Assembly: GCA_032164245.1 (NCBI GenBank) | Contig: JAVMKO010000003.1 | Location: 91,263,890 to 91,327,889 of the forward strand | DNA length: 64,000 nucleotides | Reading direction: 5' to 3' | From: Sternotherus odoratus | Lineage: Eukaryota; Chordata; Testudines; Kinosternidae | Shown here: positions 34,692 to 46,929 of the stretch, piece after piece | Numbering within the stretch: position 1 is the first letter of the stretch | How the letters are laid out: each line of letters opens with the position of its first letter | Made by a program: the position numbers and the translations under genes | The notes under the pieces: generated by a model | The model's input: only the letters and a program-made list of their open reading frames with translations | The model's database searches: none | What the model was told of the DNA's origin: nothing

Positions 34692-35595
34692 TCTATATAT
34701 ATAAAAGTCAAATGGTGTATGTGTGTATGTACGTTCCCTTACTCCTTCCACACCGTTTGAGCTAGAGACTTGAAATTTGGTACAGTTATATGCCTTAGGG
34801 TCCTAATCAGGGTAAGAGTCGAAAATTTTTTGAATCTGACCTCTGATGCCCCCCAGGGGTGAAATTCTTTAAAGGCCAATCACATCAGCTGGGCAACTGC
34901 TATTCTCTGTGACATAGTTATGATGTCATAATACCCCCCTCCAACGGACCCTGCACTTGCTCAGCTCTCTGCCACCTCCCCCCTCCAACGGACCCCACAC
35001 TCGCTCAGCTCTCTTCCCCCTCCCCACCTCCGACAGACCTGAATTGGGTTTGGTTGGAGGGTAAGTGAGGTGGGGGTGTCGGGTTTGGTCGGGGGGTGAG
35101 GTGGGGGTGTCGGGTTTGGTCGGGGGGTGACGTGGGGGTGTTGGGTTTGGTCGGGGGGTAAGTGAGCCGGGGGTGTTGGGTTTGGTCTGGGGGGGCGAGA
35201 AGGGGGGTCGGGGTTGGTCGAGGGGTAAGTGAGGTGTGGGTGTCGGGTTTCTTTGTGGTGGTAGGTAGGGGTGTCGGGTTTGGTTGGGGGGGAAAGTGAG
35301 GTGGGTGTGTCAGGTTTGGTCTATGGGGGTGAGGTGTGGGTGTTGGTCGGAGGTGTTGGGTTTGGTAGGGGGTGATGTGGGGGTGTTGGGTTTGGGTGGG
35401 GGGGTGAAAATGTGAGTCGGGGTTGGTCGAGGGGTAAGTGAGGTGGGGGTGTCGGGTTTGGTCGGGGGGGGGTGAGGTGGGGGTGTCAGGTTTGCTCTCT
35501 GCCTCCTCCCCCCTCCAACGGACCCCGCACTTGCTCAGCTCTCTGCCCCCTCCCCACCTCCGATGGACCTGAGCAATGCCGGGTATTTTTGCTAG
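34692..35595 (+). mobile_element. Helitron, non-autonomous (copy H1)
   Basis: Starts TCTATATATATAAAAGTC after an A (34691) and ends GGGTATTTTTGCTAG before a T (35596): Helitron TC...CTAG termini inserted at A^T with no target duplication. A short GC-rich pairing precedes the 3' end. The 5' part (CCGTTTGAGCTAGAGACTTG; GTCGAAAATTTTTTGAATCT; CCCCCCAGGGGTGAAA) is shared with H2 and H3 on the other strand. The middle (35050-35490) is a G-rich minisatellite. No Rep/helicase. Confidence 0.85.
35050..35490 (+). repeat. G-rich minisatellite in Helitron H1
   Basis: Imperfect units of roughly 30-40 bp built on GGTGTCGGGTTTGGTCGGGG plus variable GGTAAGTGAGG parts. The G-tracts suggest G-quadruplex potential. 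Confidence 0.8.
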
Positions 35596-35939
35596 TAGTA
35601 TTTATTTATAAAGAAAGTTTTGTGAGATATCAAGTGAAAGCTTATATCATACAGGTCGTGATAAGTATTGTGAGATGTATGTACAGGCACCATTAAAAAA
35701 ATTGTATGTATGTACTAAAAATATGTTTAAACTATGTAGCTAGGCTGGGTTGATAAACAAGTTTTTCCCAGACAAACGAATGTTAATTGACCTGTCTGCC
35801 TAGATCTTTGATGTAAATTAAGCAGGATAAGCCAAATACAAGTGGAGTTCATTTGCATCTGAGGTAAACAGGAAGAACAAGTTAACAGGAGGCTGAGAAA
35901 GCAACACGCTGTCAGCACACCTGAGCACAAAGCAGCAGG

Positions 35940-37110
35940 GAAGAAGGCTCTTATCTGGGAGTACATTTCAAAAGGATACATTTCTGAGGTTTGCTGGGCT
36001 ATAAGAAGGGAAAAGAACCACTTTGTTATCCCTCCCTATGCGCGTAAAAAGGACAGTGCTTTTTGCATCCATGAAAGTTGGTTCCTAACCTTGGGGGCTG
36101 GTGACATTGAGAGGTTGCTTCAGTGGTGCCAGAACAGGGAGGAGGAGGGTCAGGGAGTCATCCCCCTCCCACTTTTTGAAAGTCCACTTTTTGCCAAGGC
36201 GACCTCACTTTCTTCACCTCCTCTTCCCCCCTTGTCCCTGCTCCCCGAGCTCCTAGCCTAGGGCAGATGGAGGTGGAGGGTCCGCACTAGCTCCCCACAG
36301 CTACCTGCACAGTTCTTACCCCAACCCAGCTCCAGTTGGGGACTGGGCCTCGGGGCTGCAGCCCAGTTATGGTAAGAACCACGCAGGCAGCTGTGGGGAG
36401 CCGCAGCAGACCCTCCCCACTTGCCCATGGTGTGGGGGGCTCGAGCAACTCCCGGCCCATGTCCCCACCCCCTGGATCTCCCCGCCTAGGGCAGGTTGAG
36501 GCTCTGCACTTCTGCTCCCATCCGGGCTCTGACCATGGTTGGGTTGCGGCTCCAAGGTCCCATCCCCCAGCTGAAGTCAGATTGGGGTAAGAACCATGCA
36601 GCGAGATCAGCTGTCGGGAGCCTGGGTCCCTCTGCTGCCCTGGGCAGGAGTCTGGAGAGCGGGGACACAGGCAACGGGTTGCTTCTGCTTGGCTGGAGGT
36701 GGAGCTTCTGAGGGGAAGAGGAGAGGTGGAGGCGGGGCCTTTGAGGGAAGAGGAGGGGCCTCAGGGAAGGGATGTGGCCTCAGAGACTGAGGCCCTGGCT
36801 CCCTCCACTTTGTGGAACGCTCTGCCACCCTTGAGTTGCTTGAGGAGAGAAACTTATTACGAGAAAAACTTATCTTAGATAAAGGCTGTAGCCTGTTAAA
36901 AGTTATGATTAGTCTCTTCGAAGCATGTTATACTTTGTTTTATTTGTAGCCATCACTGTTTCCATTCTTCTTAATCCTGAATCTGTGTTCTTTGTTAATA
37001 AACTTATTCTCCTTTTATGATAAAGTCATCTCAGTGCTGTGATATTAAGTAGAGTGTGCCTCCTCAGCTGAATGAAGCAAGCTGCTCTGTACACTGTCTC
37101 TTTGGAGGCA
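35940..37110 (+). mobile_element. LTR-like sequence interrupted by a hAT
   Basis: The flanks of the 36121-36833 insertion join into a continuous sequence. Downstream, TTTGTTAATAAACTTATTC (polyadenylation signal AATAAA at about 36996) followed by TGATAAAGTCATCTCAGTGC resembles the R/U5 part of a reptile retroviral LTR. Termini are not defined. Confidence 0.4.
36121..36833. mobile_element. hAT element nested in LTR-like sequence
   Basis: Ends CAGTGGTGCCAGA and (reversed right end) CAAGGGTGGCAGA match at 10 of 13 positions. Flanks GGTTGCTT (36113-36120) and AGTTGCTT (36834-36841) are an 8-bp duplication with one change. The GC-rich interior is without transposase; the open frames here are composition artefacts. 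Confidence 0.75.
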
Positions 37111-37114
37111 GCAG

Positions 37115-38460
37115 ACTTGGTAACTACTGTGAGTGTCCAGTGATGGGGCTGGACATTATATAGGAGGATACTTCTGGGAGGTTCAGGAACTGGGGTACAC
37201 TAAGCATTAACCAGTAAGGTAAAGTCAGGGCTGGCAGAGTCCTGAGAAGTTGTCTGGCATAGCTAACAGACTGGAGGCAGGGAGTTTTCACCCAGTTAGC
37301 AATAGCAAGTTTCTGTCACTGAGGAGACAGTGGGGATGGGGGGAGGGAAACAAAGTGACCCATGATTTGGGATGCCCTGAGAAAGTGTCACACCTAGGAA
37401 CTTCAGAAATGTTATGTTACAGAAGCTTATAAATTCTGCCTACTTTACTTTTGTAGGTACATGTAAGAATGTCTTTATTTTTTTGCAGTGGCTTCAGGCC
37501 TTTCCTGGAGGACCTAGAATCTAATTTAAAAGGGCCTGATCAAACAACAGATGCCAAATTTCTAGACTTGTATAATTTAAATGAGATTTTTAAAAAATAG
37601 TCTGTCTTCTTATGGGGTATTTACAAGCATTTAGCAGTTTTTCTCACATGTATTTGTTTGAAAGTACTCAACACATGACTGTTTAAAGTCTGTGGATGGA
37701 TAGCAAACCATCTGTCAGCTATCTGAGCGGTGGGGTTGGGTAGCTGTGATTGTGCAGGTAAGTCATGTGGTACTACTTCTCTTCCCTGATGAGGGTCCCA
37801 GTTCTTGAAACCATCCTTGTTCAAGACAGCACTTAAGTATGTATGTAATTTAAGGAGATCACTGGGATTTAAGCAAATGCTTAATGGCTTTCCTGAAGCA
37901 GGGCCTAGGAAATGCACAAGCACTTCAGGCAAATACAAATCTTAAATTCAGTTACCACGAATACTTCCACATGCAGCTTTGCATCTTATTTTCTGTGAAC
38001 AAATATTGCCAATAAAAAAAAGATTGTACAAAAGTTCATGGAAAACTAATGCTGAAGCAAATTCAGTGCAAAATATGAATACATAATTGTGAAACTTTTC
38101 CAGTATTTACCTAGCTCTGATATTTGCTATAAAAATGGAGTTGTATTGTTACCATAAATGCTTTTTCTATCATTGGCCCCTTAATAATAGAAACGCTGAT
38201 TGATGACTGAGCTAGAGGAGTGCTATTTTAGTCTCCTGGGATAAAAATAAGTGACTGGTAGTACATAATGAACTCTGATTCAGCAAGAGGGAGTGTAGGA
38301 ACTCCTTGTTACCATCAAACTGAAAGAAGACATTGGAGAAAAGCTCTGCTTAAATGAATGGTCGGACACTCTGGAAGCCCTTTGGAGAAGCTCATTCTCT
38401 CAAGCAATTTTAGCCTCAATGGAAGAACACCCAAAATAATCCAGCACTAGTCAAAGTACA
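37115..38460. other. Gene-free stretch
   Basis: No supported feature; AT-rich after 37440. Confidence 0.45.
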
Positions 38461-38462
38461 AA

Positions 38463-38562
38463 CCATGGGCCAAATCTTCAGCTAGAGAAAATTAGCATAA
38501 TTTCACTGAAGTCAGTGGATTCATAATGATTTATTGAAGATGAGGATCTGGCCCCATAACTC
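38463..38562. repeat. Ancient palindromic repeat
   Basis: GGGCCAAATCTTCAGCT at the left and AGATGAGGATCTGGCCCC at the right are inverted, with TTCACTGAAGTCAGTGGATT between. Same family as 4185-4405 and 23153-23272. Confidence 0.6.
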
Positions 38563-38564
38563 AG

Positions 38565-40940
38565 TCATAGGAACTAATTATAATTATGACAAAACTGTTT
38601 CAGGTACTCCATTCTTGCTAAATAGTGGGAAAATGGGTTGGTGAATATGTAATATAATGTATACTGTATACACATACACCATTTTCCAGTATGGTGACCA
38701 ATGTATGTGATGTTCAGCTGCCTGTTTGCTGTTGCCAAAGTGGCCACCGGTTTCCCCTCTTATATGCTTGTAGCTAAGGAAATATGTTAAACTGACTGGA
38801 ACTCTATTGTCTGGGAGTAGATTGACTATCTCTCAACAGTAGAAAAGCTCACTTCCACCTACTCCATTTGATTGGCTCCAACAAATTTGTAAAGTAGTGG
38901 AGGTGAACAAGATTGGCCTTGCAGGGAGCTGAGAATAAAATGATGAAGAAAACCTCTTTACCATGATGGAATAGCTTCCTTGGAGACCACTGACAACAAT
39001 AGCTCTGCATGAGTGGGTAATGGAAACTCATCTGGGTTTCACTCTGTGCACAGCTTCCCAAATCATTCCCTTCAAGTGGAGGGGATGAGGGCATGGCACA
39101 GGAAGCTTTAGGAACAGTGGTTAAGGTGGTCATTGCACTTTTAAGGTCTGAAACATATTGGGCTGGCTGAATTCAAAATGATTTTTCAGTAGCAGCTGGA
39201 CATAGCTGGAGAATGTAGCCTACCAGTAGAAGGCCCCCTCAGAGATCCACTGCCAGCTTTTGAGGCCCCTAGCTATTCCAGAAAATAAAAAATGATGACA
39301 CATGGTCTAATCTTGTGCCATCAGAACGGATATATTTTTATTAATATTTATGAACATTTTAAACTCTTTAATATGACAACATCTATATCAGTTAACAAAA
39401 AAATGATGTCTTTTACCAAATCACATCTCTTATTTGCTTAAATTTGCAGCTGTAAGCTGAGAGAATGTGTCACATTTTGGTCCGATAGGGATGAGCATAA
39501 AAACAAGTTGAAAACTTATCAAATGCCAAAAAATGACCTAGTGTCTAAATTTGAGGCCCCCTTTGAGCTTGAGGACCAGGCCAAATGGCCCTCCTGGCCC
39601 CTCCTCTTGACTGACCCTGTATCCTAGAATGATGTGGGGCTGGATGTCACTCATCAACAAGGACATACTCGCTATACTAACTCAATTGTTTTTCCTATGA
39701 TTTAATTTTTTTGTTATCTTGGTAACATTACATCAAATTTAGTTCATTAGAAAGGCAAACTTGGCATACTGGATTTTGGGAGAGCATCCAATCCTTAAAG
39801 GAGAAAACACTTTGACTACCAAGTTTCTTAAGAGTTAAGGGCCAAATTATGCCTGTGAGAGTTTCCAGGGGAAAGGGCACAAACCACCCCTGTTGTGACC
39901 ATGCAGGGCCAACCACAATCTAAATCCTTGCACTTAGGATATGGAAGCACTACTCTAAGATAGACCCTTCAGCAGCAGTAGTCTTCACAAAGTAGAAGGT
40001 GAGGCCTACTCCTCACAAAGGTGTATGGGTGAGGCCTACTTCTCTGAAACAGCTACAGTCGCCTTAGCTACTCAGAGGGGAGCACATGCTGCTTTCTTTC
40101 AAATGGTGCAGTAGTGTCTTTCCATCTTCCCTGCTCTCTCCTGAAGGCATTGTAGCTACCTCAGGAACTATTACTCCAGTTCTTGCTAGGGCAGTACATA
40201 TCCACACTGTCTCCTTCTGAAGGCTCTGGCTCTAAGCCACTTTACTTCTAAATATGTTAAATTTCATTGTACATGGTGCCCTTAAATAGGCCTGTTAAAT
40301 AAAGTAACTTTGTTTTCATTGTGGCTTCTGTCTTTTGATCTCACTGAGATTATAGTCCTGGATTATATTTCCAGTAACTGCATGATGTGTTTTTAAATGC
40401 TGAACATTAGTCACATTTGAAAGAAATAAGGAAAGCATGCTTGTTAAATGAGAAAGAGCAAAATCAGTAGGGAAAGCCATTTCTTTCTGAGCTTCTACAA
40501 ACCTTTCAAAAAATAGAAAGTTTTTAAAAAACAAACACTTAAACTGCCAAAGTATTCAAAAAAGCCTCCTAAAATAATACAAAAAAGTCTGGTATTCCTT
40601 TATAAAACTATGTGTAATGACCAAACTATATATCTAACTGGTATATAATGTATTTATCTGAGCACAGTAACTCTCCCAATGACAGAAACATTGTGAGCCA
40701 AACAAGAATGTACAAGCTAAAATATTTTTCCTGACTCTTGATGTCTATATGTCAGTCAACGCAGTGCATTTCAAACTGATAGAGAATTGATTAATTAAAA
40801 ATGAAGCAGTCACACAAAAAAACACTGAAGGGAAACCACTGTGCTTAACTCCAACGTTTTAGATGATTAAACCTAACTAAACAAGAATAGACCAGGATAG
40901 GCCTTGATATTGTACTGGCTGCAAATACCTGCCTTAGTGG
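38565..40940. other. Gene-free stretch with a possible old DNA-transposon piece
   Basis: 39215-39610 has GAGGCCCC-type phrases near each end (CTTTTGAGGCCCCTAGC; AAATTTGAGGCCCCC) that could bound an old element, but they are not inverted. The remainder is AT-rich without recognisable features. Confidence 0.35.
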
Positions 40941-40944
40941 AGCA

Positions 40945-41010
40945 TAAAGATGGATTGGGACCATAGATACCATGGTGCTGTGTGCTATACAAATGACTAC
41001 TATTAAATAA
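40945..41010 (+). mobile_element. LINE 3'-tail relic (L2/CR1-like)
   Basis: GATTGGGACCATAGATACCATGG...GTGTGCTATACAAATGA...AATAAATA resembles the conserved 3' tail of L2-group LINEs ('gggaccccattgtgctaggcactgtacaaa'). Confidence 0.4.
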
Positions 41011-41014
41011 ATAT

Positions 41015-41930
41015 AGTACCTTTGTAGTACCTTTTAAAAAGAAATACCTGCCATTGTTTTAATATCTTGTTAATTGTCAGTGGTTCTGGGGTGCCTCATT
41101 CACTGCCATAGTGCTATATTTCCCAGCGTGAAGTCTAGATTGCTGACAATGCTTCTCTCTTCTTTCTCTATCAAAAAGGAGAGGAAAGAAGGTCTTACCC
41201 ATAAAGAACTATCGCTTCTGCTCTCTTGATGTCCCACCAAATCCTGCCATACTAGAAGCAGGAGGCCTGGGAGGCAGTCCTTGAGATGGGCATGCAGATC
41301 TTAGTCCATTTCTGTTTTTGCTCTTGGGCCATCCATACTCCTTCCAGGTACATGCAGCAGCATAGTTACTGTCCTACTGTATTATCATTGGCTGGCTGCC
41401 CATCAGCTGGGTGCTTGTGCCCCTGTGCAATGGGTAAAAGCTGTGGGAATTACAGCTTGATCTGCCTGGAGTTTTAGTAACATATTCTTTTTGCAGAATA
41501 AGGTGCTGGAGATGAGAATATTCTGTGAGAAGCCAGCTGCCTTCCTTGGTAGTCAGGCTACGACCCTTTTTTGCCACACACCCAATCACACACAGCTACA
41601 TGGTTGGAGCTAACAGAGAATTTGGGATAGTGGAGAAAACTGTAATGGCTATTCAAGGCTTCACTAGATACTCAACTCAAAACTGATTTCCTGACCATTC
41701 ACTGATTTCTTTCTGCTCCCTCCCTTCCTTAAGTACAATTGGATTCATAGTCAGAGTTGAAATATTAATACACATTCAAGATTTCAGCTTCCTGCAATCC
41801 AGCTGATCTCAGCACCCATCTCTCTCTCTGCCCATCACCCCCCAGCCAGGGTATGGGCCACTAACTGGTGTTGGTGTTTCAGTAGCAATTGGTTCTCTTA
41901 TGGGGTGGAGTTGCTAGCCCCACACCCATG
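41015..41930. other. Gene-free stretch
   Basis: No exon or RNA gene recognised. The part next to the 5S-like sequence (about 41830-41932) is discussed as a possible tail of that unit. Confidence 0.4.
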
Positions 41931-41932
41931 TT

Positions 41933-41960
41933 AAGCCTACAGCACCTGGTATTCCCAGGA

Positions 41961-41997
<37 letters not shown>

Positions 41998-42054
41998 TTA
42001 GCTTCCGAGATCAGATGGGATCGGGCGTGTTCAGGGTGGTTTAGCCATATATAC
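41933..42054 (-). rRNA. 5S rRNA-like sequence (isolated copy, probably pseudogene or 5S-derived retrosequence)
   Basis: Read on the minus strand, ~122 nt match vertebrate 5S rRNA as I know it: ACCACCCTGAAC, GATCTCGGAAGCTAAGCAGG, TAGTACTTGGATGGGAGACC, GGGAATACC and GTGCTGTAGGCTT are all present. I count about ten differences from human 5S, mostly in the first 10 nt (GTATATATGG in place of GTCTACGGCC) plus scattered transitions. Internal promoter elements are intact (A box AGCTAAGCAGG, C box GGATGGGAGACC). The T-run terminator that follows functional 5S genes is missing: the sequence goes TAGGCTTAACATGG. A single diverged copy away from a tandem 5S array is most simply a pseudogene. Confidence 0.85.
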
Positions 42055-42059
42055 CCTGC

Positions 42060-43460
42060 AACTATAAGAGAAGATATTACACATAATTCATTATAAAAAA
42101 AGAAAAGCCCCATTTCAGCAAAACTCTTAACCACATGTTTAAGTGCTTTTCTGAATTGGGGCATGAGGTCTGCTGGTCTATCCTTTAATTATTGGGTTTT
42201 CACGGCCTAGCTTGCTCATTGCTCCACCTCCTGGATGCCTGAGCACCTCTGGGCACGTGACTACTTCCAAATATCCCAGCAGTAGAACACAAGGAATAAT
42301 TTGTAACAAGTTTTAGAGTTCTCTACTTTTTTTTCTGTTTGCAAACAGATCACACCATTTTCAAATGTATTAGTACTTTAAAATTATTTTGTCGTTTCTT
42401 CACATTATTGTTTTGCTTAGATGAATAGCTTTGGAAGAATTCATTGTGAATATGTGACAGTCAAGCTTTGAAATTCACATTGTGTTGGTTCATTATATAG
42501 GATGCATGATTTTGTTTAATTTCCCTGATGGGTTGACTTATATGACGAACCAACATGGCATGCATCTAGCGCGGACTATTGCAATCAAATATACAATGTG
42601 AAATTCACTATCAGGGAATATTTGAGCATGTACATTTAAAGGGACAGTCTCTTTTGTGTGCTGCCCCCCTGCACTATCTCCTATGCAGCCTGGCGGAGCA
42701 GGCAGGCAGATGGAAGTGGGGCATGGTGGGTCAGAAGGAGCTATGCTGTGTTTATCCCAGATGGTACATGGCTCCTTGGAGACCATTGACAGCTGGCATA
42801 GATCTGCTCCAACCTATGCAATCATATAGATACGACCTGAGAAATGGCTCCCTGATGTGTCCTCCATTCTACTGTGCTGAACAGAAACATGGCACAACAG
42901 AGACTCTGTCCCCAAATGTGTGTTTTGAGAGTGTTTGTGCTCGTAAAACCAGACCACTCAAATATCTGCAGAAAGAAATCACCACAGAGGTGTGAACCCA
43001 GCCACTTTTGAATTATTTTTCAAAATCTGGATAAATATGAATGGATTTTTTTCACCCTGGTTAGCTCAGCAACCCCCATTCCTCTCCACCTCTGGTTATA
43101 CTCACGACCAGCATAAATTCCTTCATGAGATGTTCACATTCTATAACACAAGACCAGAACGCGTTAGCAATCCCAAGGACAATGCTTGCAGCAGCATCTC
43201 CTCTTGTTGTGGCACATTCCCTCATGCTAAGACCAGAAAATAATTTACCAGGACAGACAATCCCATGGCTTGAAGCAAAGGAGGATGACAAACTCGCACT
43301 CGAATCAACAATCCAGCATTTTAGCCACAGAGTCAACACAGAAATTGCCAGACCTATAGTCATAGAAAACATTCAGCGTAAAAGTCATACAGCCCAGTAT
43401 AGTTACCTAATTAAAACCCTGCTGCTGAATAAAACAGTATCATGTATTCTCCTCCAGAGC
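42060..43460. other. Gene-free stretch
   Basis: The frames at 42579-42995 and 43125-43481 (138 and 118 codons) have no recognisable domain. No bounded repeat found. Confidence 0.4.
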
Positions 43461-43467
43461 AGCTCAC

Positions 43468-44120
43468 CAGGGCCAGATTAACTCTTCTGTGGGCCTGGGG
43501 CTGTTAGATTTTGCCGGGTCCCTGTAAAGAAGTCTTTTTCCCGGGAGGGAATTTGGTGCAGGAGGGGGTTGGGGCAGGAGATCGGGGTGCAGGAGGTGGT
43601 GCGGGGCCTGGGATGGAGTTTGGGTGCAGGAGGGGGATTCTGACCTGCTGGATGCAGGGGTTTGGGGTGGAGGAGGGTGTTGAGGTGCATGTTCCAGCCG
43701 GGAGGCGCTTACCACAGGCAGCTCCCAGCCGTTGGCGCAGCAGGGCTCAGGCAGGCTGCCTGCCATAGTCCCATGCTGCTCCCAGAAGCGGCTGGCTGCT
43801 GGCACGTCTCTGGAGACCCTGAGGGGAAGGACATCATGTTTCCATAAACTGCCCGCGCCCACAAGTACCACTGTCACAGCTCTCATTTGGGGGTGGGGGC
43901 AGCATGGAGAGCAGCCTCGCCCCTCCCCCAGGGGCCGCAGAGATGTGCCAGCAGCCAGCCCCTTCCAGGAGCAGTGTGGGGCCACAGCATGCAGGCAGCC
44001 TGCCTGAGTGCCCCTTTTAGCGGTCCGGAGATCGCTGCCTGTGATTTATTTTTGCAGGGCCCCCCCTTGACCTGGAGCCCTGGGCTGCAGTCCCTAAACC
44101 CCTGCCTTAATCCACCCCTG
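43468..44120. mobile_element. hAT element (CAGGGGTGGATTAAG-type ends)
   Basis: The left end CAGGGCCAGATTAACT and the reversed right end CAGGGGTGGATTAAGG are inverted; the subterminal GGGCC / GGGCCC is also shared. The interior has blocks like the hAT at 18790 (GGCTCAGGCAGGC; GGCTGCTGGCACGTCTCT). No matching 8-bp flank is visible, and no transposase. Confidence 0.65.
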
Positions 44121-44183
44121 GGAATAATGGGGAAAAACTATGGAATCATTGCTTTTCCCATTCAAGAAAGAACAATGGCGCTT

Positions 44184-44260
44184 ATTTATTTATTGTAGTA
44201 GCACCAAAGATTTCATGCAGAGCTTGGAAACCAGTTTGCTAGACACTGTACAAACACCCA
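44184..44260 (-). mobile_element. LINE 3'-tail relic
   Basis: Runs from TTTATTTATTGTAGTAGCACC to TTGCTAGACACTGTACAAACAC, the order seen in the common L2-group tail in antisense ('attacagtagcacctagaggcc ... tgctaggcgctgtacaaacac'). Confidence 0.5.
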
Positions 44261-44264
44261 CAGG

Positions 44265-46270
44265 GCCTTGAGCACTGAATAGCTCAAGAGATTCAGAGAA
44301 GCCTTGGGAAGGCCTGGTAAGTCTCCTGGTATATCCAGAATCGGTGTGACATAGAGATGGCATATATCCAGCTTTGCTTCCCCTGAGACTGTCTCCTGAC
44401 ATATGTACCTTCTTTTCATCTGACAGGCTGAGTCATGGAGGACCTGCCAAAAGAACTATCGGCCAGGGGGTACTCATGGGAGTTGCATGTCACCTCGTTC
44501 TAAGAACAGAAAGAAAAGCAGACTCACACCCAATGGGAAAGGGGGTGCTCAGAAGAGGTTTGCCCTGTTCAAAACTGGGTGACTGCAGGCATGTTTCAGC
44601 CAGAGACAGGGTCCTTGTGAGAGGTGGGTGCTGATGATGGGTGTCTTGTGGGTGCTGATGGTGTCACAGTGAGTCTGACAATAATTATTTAATGACAATA
44701 GACTTGAGATTCAAAAAGTTAAAGCTTTATAACTATCAAAACACAAATTGCTAATAGCAGATGCCAAAATATACACAGTAAATATCCTTAAATCAAGCTC
44801 AAGTTTCAAGCAGCATTTTTCTTAGTTTTTTCTATCTGTACACTTCAGTTATCAATGGAAATATTGTTTTCATCACTTTGTGTATAGAGTGAAAGATGTT
44901 TACCACTCCTTCCAATCTTAGTTACAAGTGTCTGAAAAATCATTCAATAAACATTGCTTGTATTTTTTAAAAAGCACATTAGTAATACAAGAATATAACC
45001 CCCCCCCCCATGCTTCAGTGTGATGTATTTTTTTGTTTCTAAATTAAGTCAAGACAAGATGGATCACCTCAGAGCGGGTCATCGTCACAGCAGTGCATCA
45101 TAGACATAAATTGGGAGGTGTTAAGAGGCCAGAGCAGATGCATCACTGTCAATGGCAATGGAAATTCCCAGAGAGAGGTGGAGGGAGAGAAAACACAGCA
45201 AAGACACAGTCCCCACTTCTAGTCAATCACAATGTGGTGGTGAAATTGCTAGGCATTCAGACCATGCGACAGCAGGGAGAAAGAGATGTGTCATTGTTAA
45301 TAGAGACACTAATGGAAAAACATTTAGACTGACATTGCAGATAATGCAGAGGACTCTGCTATCAGGAAGGATGTTTAATAACGAAGGTACTGGTAAGAAA
45401 GCTGGAAACAAACAGCTTAGAGGTAATATTAGGAGATAGGTCTTAAATAAGCCTATTATTTTTTATTTACTTCAACATTAAAAAAAAAAGGGCAGTCATG
45501 TCATGTTAATCTATGAACCTAGAAAACTCCAAGTCCATGACAGATTTACGAGGGGAAGAATGGGATCTGTTGAATAAATACACTGCTAAATAATCAGCTG
45601 GTTACTGCTGGATTACTACTTAGTGGTGTAATTGATGGTGCCATTAATATCCTGTCCAATGTAATAGGTATTTTACAAACAGTCTGATGCACTGAAACAG
45701 ATGGAGCAAAATGTGGCCCAATACTAATTCAGAACTAATACCTCCATTTCTGATGAGTCACTGCTGAGGATGCTTTGCTTATTTTATTTTAAAAAGAAGC
45801 TTCCAAATGTAACCTACCTCGACATTTTTGCTGCTTTCCTCTGCAGTGATCCAGGAATGTGCTTCTCTGAGCAGACATGTCAGGCTAGAGGTGAAGCCAT
45901 CAGCCAGGCGCGTCTTATTGATTTTTAAAGCATTATTTTCACTTCTAAAACACTGTGGGCCCAATTCCAGCAAGCCTAATGGATAGGACCCTCCTCCCTC
46001 CCCCATTAGAAAAAGTGCACCCAGCAGTGAGAGTCAGGGACAGGAGTGGAATGCACCTATTCTTAAAATCTTGAGAAAGGTTGCTTTGTAGTTTTTCCAA
46101 GAATGAAACTATATAGAAGTTTTCCTAAAGTGTGACATGATGGACGAGCTGTTGAGGGGACATGGTCTTTGTATTTATGTGTGTATGCTTTAGTGCATAG
46201 CTCTGCAAGGCAGATAATTCTAGGTATAATCTACCTGAGTGAAACTATACATAGCCTACTGATAGTTAAA
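44265..46270. other. Gene-free stretch
   Basis: Mostly AT-rich; homopolymers at 45000 (C run) and 45480 (A run). No supported feature. Confidence 0.45.
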
Positions 46271-46274
46271 TCCA

Positions 46275-46925
46275 AAGCAGACTGTGAAGAGCTACAAAGG
46301 GATCTCACACAAAACTGGGTGACTGGGCAACAAAATGGTAGATGAAATTCAATGTTGATAAATACAAAGTAATGACATCGGAAAACATATTCCCAACTAT
46401 ACATATGAAATGATGGGGTCTAAATTGGGACTTTTCATCTTGGAAAGGAGACAACTAAGAGGAGATATGATAGTGGTCTATAAAATTATAATTGGTGAGG
46501 AGAAAGTAAATAAGGCAGTGTTATTTACTCCTTCTAATAACACAAGAAGAAGGAGTCACCTAATGAAATGAATAGGCAGCAGGTTTAAAAGAAACAAAAA
46601 GTAGTATTTCTTCACACAATGCACAATCAACCTGTGGAACTCTTTGTCAGAGGAAGTTGTTAAAGCCAAGACTATAACAAGGTTAAAAAAAAATTAGAAA
46701 AATTCATGGAAGGTAGATCCATCAATGGCTATTAGACAGGTTGGGAGGGATGGTGTCCCTAGCCTCTATTTGCCAGAAGCTGGGAATGGGTGATGGAGGA
46801 TGGATCACTTGATGATTAGCTGTTCTGTTCATTCCCTCTGGGGCACCTTGTATCGGTCACTGTCGGAAGATGGGATACTGGGCTAGATGAATCTTTGGTC
46901 TGATGCAGTATGGTGGGTTTTTTGT
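46275..46925 (+). mobile_element. CR1 LINE, 3' end
   Basis: The diagnostic CR1 3' region: CTTGGAAAGGAGACAACTAAG, ATATGATAGTGGTCTATAAA, CCAGAAGCTGGGAATGGGTGA, GGATGGATCACTTGATGATT, TGTTCATTCCCTCTGGGGCA, CACTGTCGGAAGATGGGATA and ATCTTTGGTCTGATGCAGTA. The end of ORF2 is readable with stops and shifts (ERRQLRGDMIVVYKI; NLWNSLSEEVVKAKT). CR1 is the dominant LINE of turtles, crocodilians and birds; this 5'-truncated copy is dead. Confidence 0.95.
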
Positions 46926-46929
46926 GCTG

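Noticed and set aside
43464..43985. 173-codon minus-strand frame
   Set aside because: Lies wholly within the hAT element 43468-44120 and is low-complexity Pro/Ser/Leu.
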